From Pardosa pseudoannulata (lineage: Eukaryota > Arthropoda > Arachnida > Araneae > Lycosidae): a DNA stretch of 64,000 nucleotides. Both the position numbers and the translations under genes were made by a program. Below are positions 57,795-64,000 of the stretch, piece after piece. The first letter of the stretch is position 1. Each line of letters starts with the position of its first letter. The notes under the pieces are model-generated. The model saw nothing but the letters and a program-made list of their open reading frames with translations. It was not told the origin of the DNA and searched no databases. Where the stretch lies: NCBI GenBank assembly GCA_032207245.1, contig CM063500.1, forward strand, positions 74,847,386 to 74,911,385, given 5' to 3'.

Positions 57795-60465
57795 TGTTAT
57801 GAAAATGGGACCTGAAATGTATACTGCTCTGAATTGTGATATATAAAAAAAATTAATTTTCATTGAATTAATGCAATCATCTGTTTGAAAATTTGCTCAG
57901 GTTGAATTTTTATTGTGTTCTGAAGAAATTTTTTTTATTGTATTCTGAATTATATTTGTTCATCAGAAATACCATTTGTTTTATTAATGATTAGAGATTT
58001 TAAGTTTAATGTTTAGTTGTTACTCATTCAGCATTGTTACTTTTACATTTCTCTTTTCTGTTCTTGTTAGATACTTTGTAAACATTTTTTTTTATGTTTT
58101 GTTTGGATTTTTTTAGTTCTGTTTTTTAATCAGCAAAAAATATTTCAACTAAAAATTTTCATATTCATTAAATGATTAGCCAAAGTGACTTCTTCCATAT
58201 TTTAAGTTTTTAGTTTATAGCAGTCTGTATGTTGTGTAGATATGTATTTATTTGCATTTTAAAATGTACTGTCATGAGTTGAAGTTTTTTTTTCTTGCTC
58301 ATTTTTGTAATGGTATTTATATATGTTTTAGGGTGAAAGTCATAATTTATTTTATCTACTTTTTATGTGTTAACATTAAAAAGATATTTTTATGATGTAT
58401 TTGTATATTTTGCAAGTTTCCATATTTTATTGCATTTTTGGTTTTATCATATTTTAACTAATTTATTAAATCATATTAGGGAATGATTTGCTTTTTATGG
58501 AAGAGTTAGGAATGCTAATTTATTTTTGTGAATGAAATTATCTTTTTATTGTTTCTAAATATGCAAATTTTGAAATGAAAATTTTAAATTCTGAACAGTA
58601 AACTTACGTACGTCAATCTATTACATATACAATGTGCATAAAAAAGTCCTAATCTGACCTTTTTCTCTGAAACTGTTGATTGTAAACATGCAATTCCAGT
58701 TACAAAAATGTTCCAAATAAGATAAACATAAACTTTGATTAATTTTCAAACTTAAAAGTTCCATTTTTAAAATCTAAATTTTTATACATTTTCTCATTCT
58801 CTATCATTATGTTTGGTAAAAATTAAAATTCATTCTAAAAACCATAACGCAAAATGCTCTATTTTTCTGAGACAAAAAATTGACTGAGTTATTTTAAAGT
58901 CTGGGAAAATATAGATATTTTTCTCCATCTTTGGAGGATTGGTTAAAAGATTAATTACAGCAATTTGATATTGAAATCAGGTTGCAATGTCCCTTTTATG
59001 GCAAAAGGAGGGAATAGGGAAGTAAGAGCTTATTTTATTGGAAAATATAGTATATATCCACTAAGGATACACTGACAATTTATAAATAAGGAATTCTCTC
59101 CCATCCTTCGAGCAATGGGTGCAGAGAAAAAGGCTGGTTAAGGACTTTACTGCACACTATGTATAATATAATAATACTCATCCAATAATTTGAAATTGTT
59201 CTAAACTTTCATAGCTGAATTTAGATACTTTTGTAAGTTTGTGATAAGTATTTATAAAAAACTTGTAGCATTTTTGACTGCTGCCATTTCAGTAAATTGA
59301 AGTAAATGCATTTAAAATAATAAATAGCATTTTATGGTTGTGAAAAATAAGAGCTTCCATGATGCAAAATACAAGTCCAGTGTTTTTGTAATCTCTTGTA
59401 TGTTTTGTACAGTGTTTTATATTTTTTTTCTGTTACAGTGATAAACATCTGATAATAGTTTTATAATCCAGTTAAAAAAAATAGATTGTTAGAAATATTG
59501 AAAATTTATTTCTTAATGTGAAATTATGATACATTTTCTCTTGTTCAGAGATTATAAACTCTTTTAAGATGTCATTAATACTTAAAGTTGTGACATGTAG
59601 AATTTTATTTTGGTCAAATACATATAAATATTGCATAAATAAAAGTTATTACAAAGTAAATTTATTTTTCAAATCCATAATAAAATATGACTATATATAT
59701 TATACAAAAATATACTTTGGGTGTAAATATTTGTAAAAAATGAGTTTGATAACAAAACAATTTCTTTATTATCATTATTTTTAGTGTAGGAAATATTTTT
59801 TTTAGTGTTTAGAGATTAAAAAATAAATATTTACATAATATTTTCCACTTTGTCAGAGAAGTGTCTAATGTCAAAGTGTAAATGTTGTCTTCTATTCTTT
59901 TAGTGCAAAGTATTTATTTATTATTTTTAATGTTCAAAAGCTTTTTATTAATTTGAATTTTTTTTATTGTGTGTATATCTTTTACCTGGTATTAATACTT
60001 CAAGAAAACTCACTTTCAGTCTTTCAGCTTGTATGTTTTTGCTTTCTGTATAGATCTTGTGTATTTATATTGATATCATATTGGGACTATCTCATTACTA
60101 ATTATGTATGAATGTTTTATTGATGAGATGACTTTTTTTCAATTTTTAAATATAGTACTATTATTTGTTACAGTAGCACAGTTCTTAGTAACTGAAAAGA
60201 TATCTGGAGTTTTAAACACATACACATACATTGGATGCCTTATAAAATTTAAAAGTTTTCATTGCAAGCACATTCACATATAATTTCAATGAATTAAGTA
60301 TGTCACAAATTGCAAACACAGCCATAGTAAAGTGAAACAAAATCAGTGCAATCTTTTCTGTTTTAACATTACTTTTATATTTATCATAGTACTATCGTAT
60401 ATTTCCATTATTAGGCGAAGTATTTTCAGAACTTTTTCTGAAGCTAAAGTAGGGGGTGAGTTATA
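57795..60465 (+). other. Probable 3' UTR / downstream DNA
   Basis: T-rich with no domain frames. AATAAA signals occur, for example at 59638-59643. Whether this is 3' UTR, last intron or intergenic DNA cannot be settled from sequence alone. Confidence 0.35.
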
Positions 60466-61303
60466 CAGTGGGCTCCATTTAATGTGAGTGCAGTTAATGT
60501 TATCAATTGCTTATTGTTATTGAAATCACTTGGTTCTGATTCTCTCTATTCATTTGTATGTTAAAATTATTGTTTTATGTAATTGTTACATTGGTTAATG
60601 TTATCATTTTAACTGACAAAGGAATATTCACTATGTATTCAGAAGGAACCCATTCTTTTCTTTCACTTTCTTGTTTTAATTTCTGAGAATTCTTCCTCTT
60701 CCACCTAGGGAAAAGGAAAAAAACAAAGGTGTGAGGAATACACATTCCTGGAATTTTTCAGAAATATGCACACCTTGCTGGTGGTCAATAGTTGTCTGAT
60801 AAGCAAAAAGCAAAAGATTCTATTCGGAACTGAGAAGGAGCGTATTCTCATTTTATACCTTGCTCTCTTACCGAAATGATTTTAAATCATTATGACAGGT
60901 TACCAAATGTGAGTCAGCGCAATGCTGCAGTGCATTTAAACATTTCTCAGTTTCTGAATTGCATTGAAAGTGTTGAAACATGAAGTACAACACAGCTCCA
61001 ATGACTTTAAAAACATTATGATTACGAATGATTTATCAATGAGCTTCTTAGAAAGATTTGTAGACAGTCAACAATTGGTCAATTTTTTTAATTATGTAAA
61101 CAATTCTTATGTCTTAAAGGATAATATACAGTACATAAATAAAAGGTGAGTTTTTTCATTTTATTTTGAAATGTTGTAAGTGTGAATTAAAGGGAAGGGG
61201 GTAAAAAATTTATTTAATTTTGTATATTGTTTATTGTAATGAATTGGTTATTGTTATCAAAATCAAGGTGTCCCAAACTGATCACATTAAACAGAGCCCA
61301 CTG
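60466..61303 (+). mobile_element. Tigger/pogo-type element, copy 3 (opposite orientation)
   Basis: CAGTGGGCTCCATTTAATGT at the left and ACATTAAACAGAGCCCACTG-like at the right, each next to TA (60464-60465 and 61304-61305). 838 bp. Same family as 4556 and 52928, here inverted so the transposase relic is on +. Confidence 0.85.
60964..61149 (+). pseudogene. Tigger-type transposase remnant, copy 3
   Basis: About 60 codons; MSFLERFVDSQQLVNFF and NNSYVLKDNIQYINKR align with the relics in copies 1 and 2. Non-functional. Confidence 0.6.
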
Positions 61304-63910
61304 TATATGGATTTTCTAATTTTGCCAAAACATAATTTTCCATTACTTGGATGCAAGCAATAAATTTCCCATCACAGAAGTAATTTCTTTCTTTAGTTTA
61401 AATTCAGTGTTTGGAATATTTATTATAAATAAAATGAGAAATTTTATGAAAAAGAATTATTTTCCAAGCTATTTACAACATTGTTTTGCATCCTGTGTTG
61501 CCTTTTTCAACTCCTCTTCTTAGCCCACTCTCCTGTTTCTAATCATGGATCTTGTTGGTGCTTCAACCACATTTGGCGAAATTGGCGTGCTTGCAGCTTG
61601 CGTGCGTGGCGTGCTTGCAGCGTGGCGTTTGAAATCTGGCGAGGGGATCGTAACTCAACAAATTGATACATAAACAAAAACAACATTTTGAGGAAAAATT
61701 TAACAAAAATTGAATATTTAAAATCTAATTGAATTAACAAAGAAAACACAAAGGAAACACATAACATTCATACTAAATAGACTGAAACATTCACTTAATC
61801 ACAAATTAAATAAACTGAGTGTGATTTTCATCACAAATTTGTGATTTAGTGTAAATTGTAAAATTAATTAAAAAACTCTTTGACTTAAAAGAAACTGTAT
61901 TTTGAGTGGAGGTTGAAGAGGAGTTGTAAAATTGAAAATTTTTTTTCAAATCTCTTATTTAATTTTTGCATTCCTGCTAAATTCAATACTTTTTCTCCAT
62001 TGTTGAACTTGTTTTTCATTTACAGAGAAATGCTGGGCAACTATGCTGTTGTAAGACTGTTCAGGAAATATGCTTGCCCTAACTTTGAGTTTTGTAATGT
62101 AAAAATTTCTCTTACTGCTCATCTTTTCGACAAAAATAATCTGGTGGTAATACTAGTATAGATAGTGCAGATCATGCACAAGCTAATTAATGAATGGGAA
62201 AAAAAATTATGCTACTACTGATTTGGTTAGTACAATTAAAACTGTCACCAATGATTCTTGGTGCATAAAGTAAAAACATTGTTGGTCATATTTATTTTAG
62301 CATTTTACTTTACAATGATTAATGGAAAAACATTTCACCTGTACTGCCTTCTTGGTAATATGTTTTGGCTTCTTGGTGATATGTTTCAATTTTACTGATT
62401 TTTTTTCTTTCCATTTTGGCATGCATAAAAATTTTGAATTTTGGTAACTTATTTAAGAATAAACATACTCTTAGCTTTTACATTTGTATTTAGAAAAATT
62501 TGGTATATTTTGCTCATAGCATGGAATGATAAAATACTCAAATTTTCTGTTAGGTTCATTTTAACTTTTAAAAGATATTGCATTATTTGATCATTTAAGA
62601 ATAGTGAAGCATATAAATGGATTTTTATTTGAATGAAGATAAGCATATACTCAGAGTTTTAAAATTATATTTCTGCTTAATTTATTTTTGTTCATTAAAA
62701 AAAGTTTAAAACTTGTTAAACATTTTATGTTTATATTCAAACTTATTTAATATTTAAAGTGAAGGGGGAAAAATCTGATATTTGGATGTGTTTAAGTTTG
62801 GTAAAATTTAGAAGGATATTAAAAAAATATAAAAAGTTCCATAGGGTCATAATATTTAAGAAAATTTTTATCTCAAGAAAATTAAAAATTGAATCTCTAT
62901 GATTATTTGCTAGGTAATACAGTACTTTACTTTAAAAAAAAGTATTTATGAAATTTATTAAATCTATTTATTATCCAGGAATGTATAATTGAAAGGCTAT
63001 GAAGAGAATGTTCTGAGGAATACAGTATTTACTAATTGTGAATGAGATAGTTCTAGTACTTCTTAATTCCCAAATATAAGTATTGCAATATACTGATTAA
63101 TATGAAATTCTGTAATTTTTGTTTAATGCTTGAAATACTATTTTTGTTGGTAATTTAATATTAAATGATGAATTTCAAATAAAAAGTATTATATCAGCCA
63201 TATTTTATTTATTTCTGACTAGCATATTTTAAAGTTATACTTTCACTTTATATTAATTTTATTTTAGTTTAAAACCCATTTAGACATTAACATTTATATT
63301 CTAAGTTTAATACTTACAGTTAAAGGGAAAATAAAAATATCAGAATTTTGGATGTGTTAAAGTGGCTGATTATTGTCAAGACACTATCAACATTTTAATT
63401 GCATCTAAATTAATGATTTCCAAAAAGTCTGTATAAAATAGTTAATTTACAGCTATAAAGTTCTATAGATTCTGAAGAGTAGTGTTGGGTATTTTAAGTA
63501 GCATTTCAAAGCTGATCTGGAGATTTAAAAATATTCAGCTTTCAGTTGATGTTTTTCACTTATAAATGTTACTTGAATTGCTTTTATGCTTAAGCTCTTA
63601 ATTAACATATTGTATTGTGATAAACTTACAAGTTCATTTTGCCGTGATTTATGGAGGTGTAATTTCTCTTGGATAAGTTCTAAGCTATGTCTGTACTCCT
63701 TTAAGATTCATTTTGAAAAATGTGAAACCACCTGACACGAGAGCTTAAAAACATTATAATCATAGATTGTATGTGATACTTATTACTGAAATTTTTCAGT
63801 GTGTATTAATATGAAACTTTGTGAATTTTTATTAGTATAAAAGTATTAATTTTGCCTGCTCTTTCGTAGCAAAAAGTTAATTTTGTGTAAGATGTTTAAC
63901 TTTTGAAATA
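61304..63910. other. Downstream AT-rich DNA
   Basis: Mostly AT-rich without recognised genes. A GC-richer patch at about 61560-61640 has a short direct repeat (GGCGTGCTTGCAG twice). A possible acceptor at 62026 (TTTCATTTACAG) opens a short frame in MAGI phase (EKCWATMLL then stop), an alternative terminal exon. Confidence 0.35.
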
Positions 63911-63950
63911 CCTGCTTATGCTGTTCTGTATTTAAAACAGCATAAGCAGG
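63911..63950. other. Perfect 15-bp inverted repeat (hairpin)
   Basis: CCTGCTTATGCTGTT and its exact reverse complement are separated by 10 nt (CTGTATTTAA). It is followed directly by AAAATAAAG. As RNA it would form a stable short hairpin. No partner copies seen in the window. Confidence 0.8.
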
Positions 63951-64000
63951 AAAATAAAGAATTATAGATTTTAATTCTTTTAAAGGGATAGTGAATGTTA

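Noticed and set aside
61543..61767. 74-codon minus-strand frame and overlapping plus-strand 61481-61666
   Set aside because: Short frames over a locally duplicated GC-richer patch; no motif.

Overview
The window is AT-rich animal nuclear DNA. Its backbone is one long multi-exon gene on the + strand, the orthologue of the MAGI scaffold protein (membrane-associated guanylate kinase with inverted domain order). Coding exons run from 11460 to at least 54160. The exons I could place, with matching splice phases, give about 1,552 residues in MAGI order: PDZ0, short GuK-like domain, WW1, WW2, PDZ1, PDZ2, PDZ3, PDZ4, PDZ5. Spliceosomal introns, tRNA-derived SINEs and dense DNA transposons fit an invertebrate, most likely an arthropod; the tRNA-SINE looks arachnid-like to me, but that is an inference. 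I see no bacterial genes, CRISPR or operons.

Layout. 1-11440 is upstream flank, made almost entirely of mobile elements: Helitron ends, a GC-rich minisatellite, a Tigger/pogo-type element, a hAT-like element holding a solo LTR and a SINE, and two dead Tc1-like transposons. 11460-22363 holds PDZ0, the GuK-like exons and most of WW1, with two small hAT elements carrying 8-bp target duplications and a 5'-truncated LINE in the introns. 24943-27786 holds the rest of WW1, WW2 and a Ser/Asn-rich linker. 31189-35579 holds PDZ1 and PDZ2; here the exon for the first half of PDZ1 is present twice in tandem, with a Tigger-type element between the copies. 36490-40734 is linker, including a 358-residue His/Ser/Asn-rich exon. 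43272-54160 holds PDZ3, PDZ4 and PDZ5. 54161-64000 has no recognisable domain exon and probably contains the last intron and the 3' UTR, plus a minus-strand LINE split by a piggyBac-like element with TTAA ends and another Tigger copy.

MAGI proteins organise cell-junction complexes by binding C-terminal peptides (PDZ) and PPxY motifs (WW). The most interesting features are the duplicated PDZ1 half-exon (identical over 213 bp by eye, although the adjoining Tigger sequence has diverged), an upstream ORF whose stop overlaps the start codon, and several nested insertions with readable order. All alignments were done by eye.
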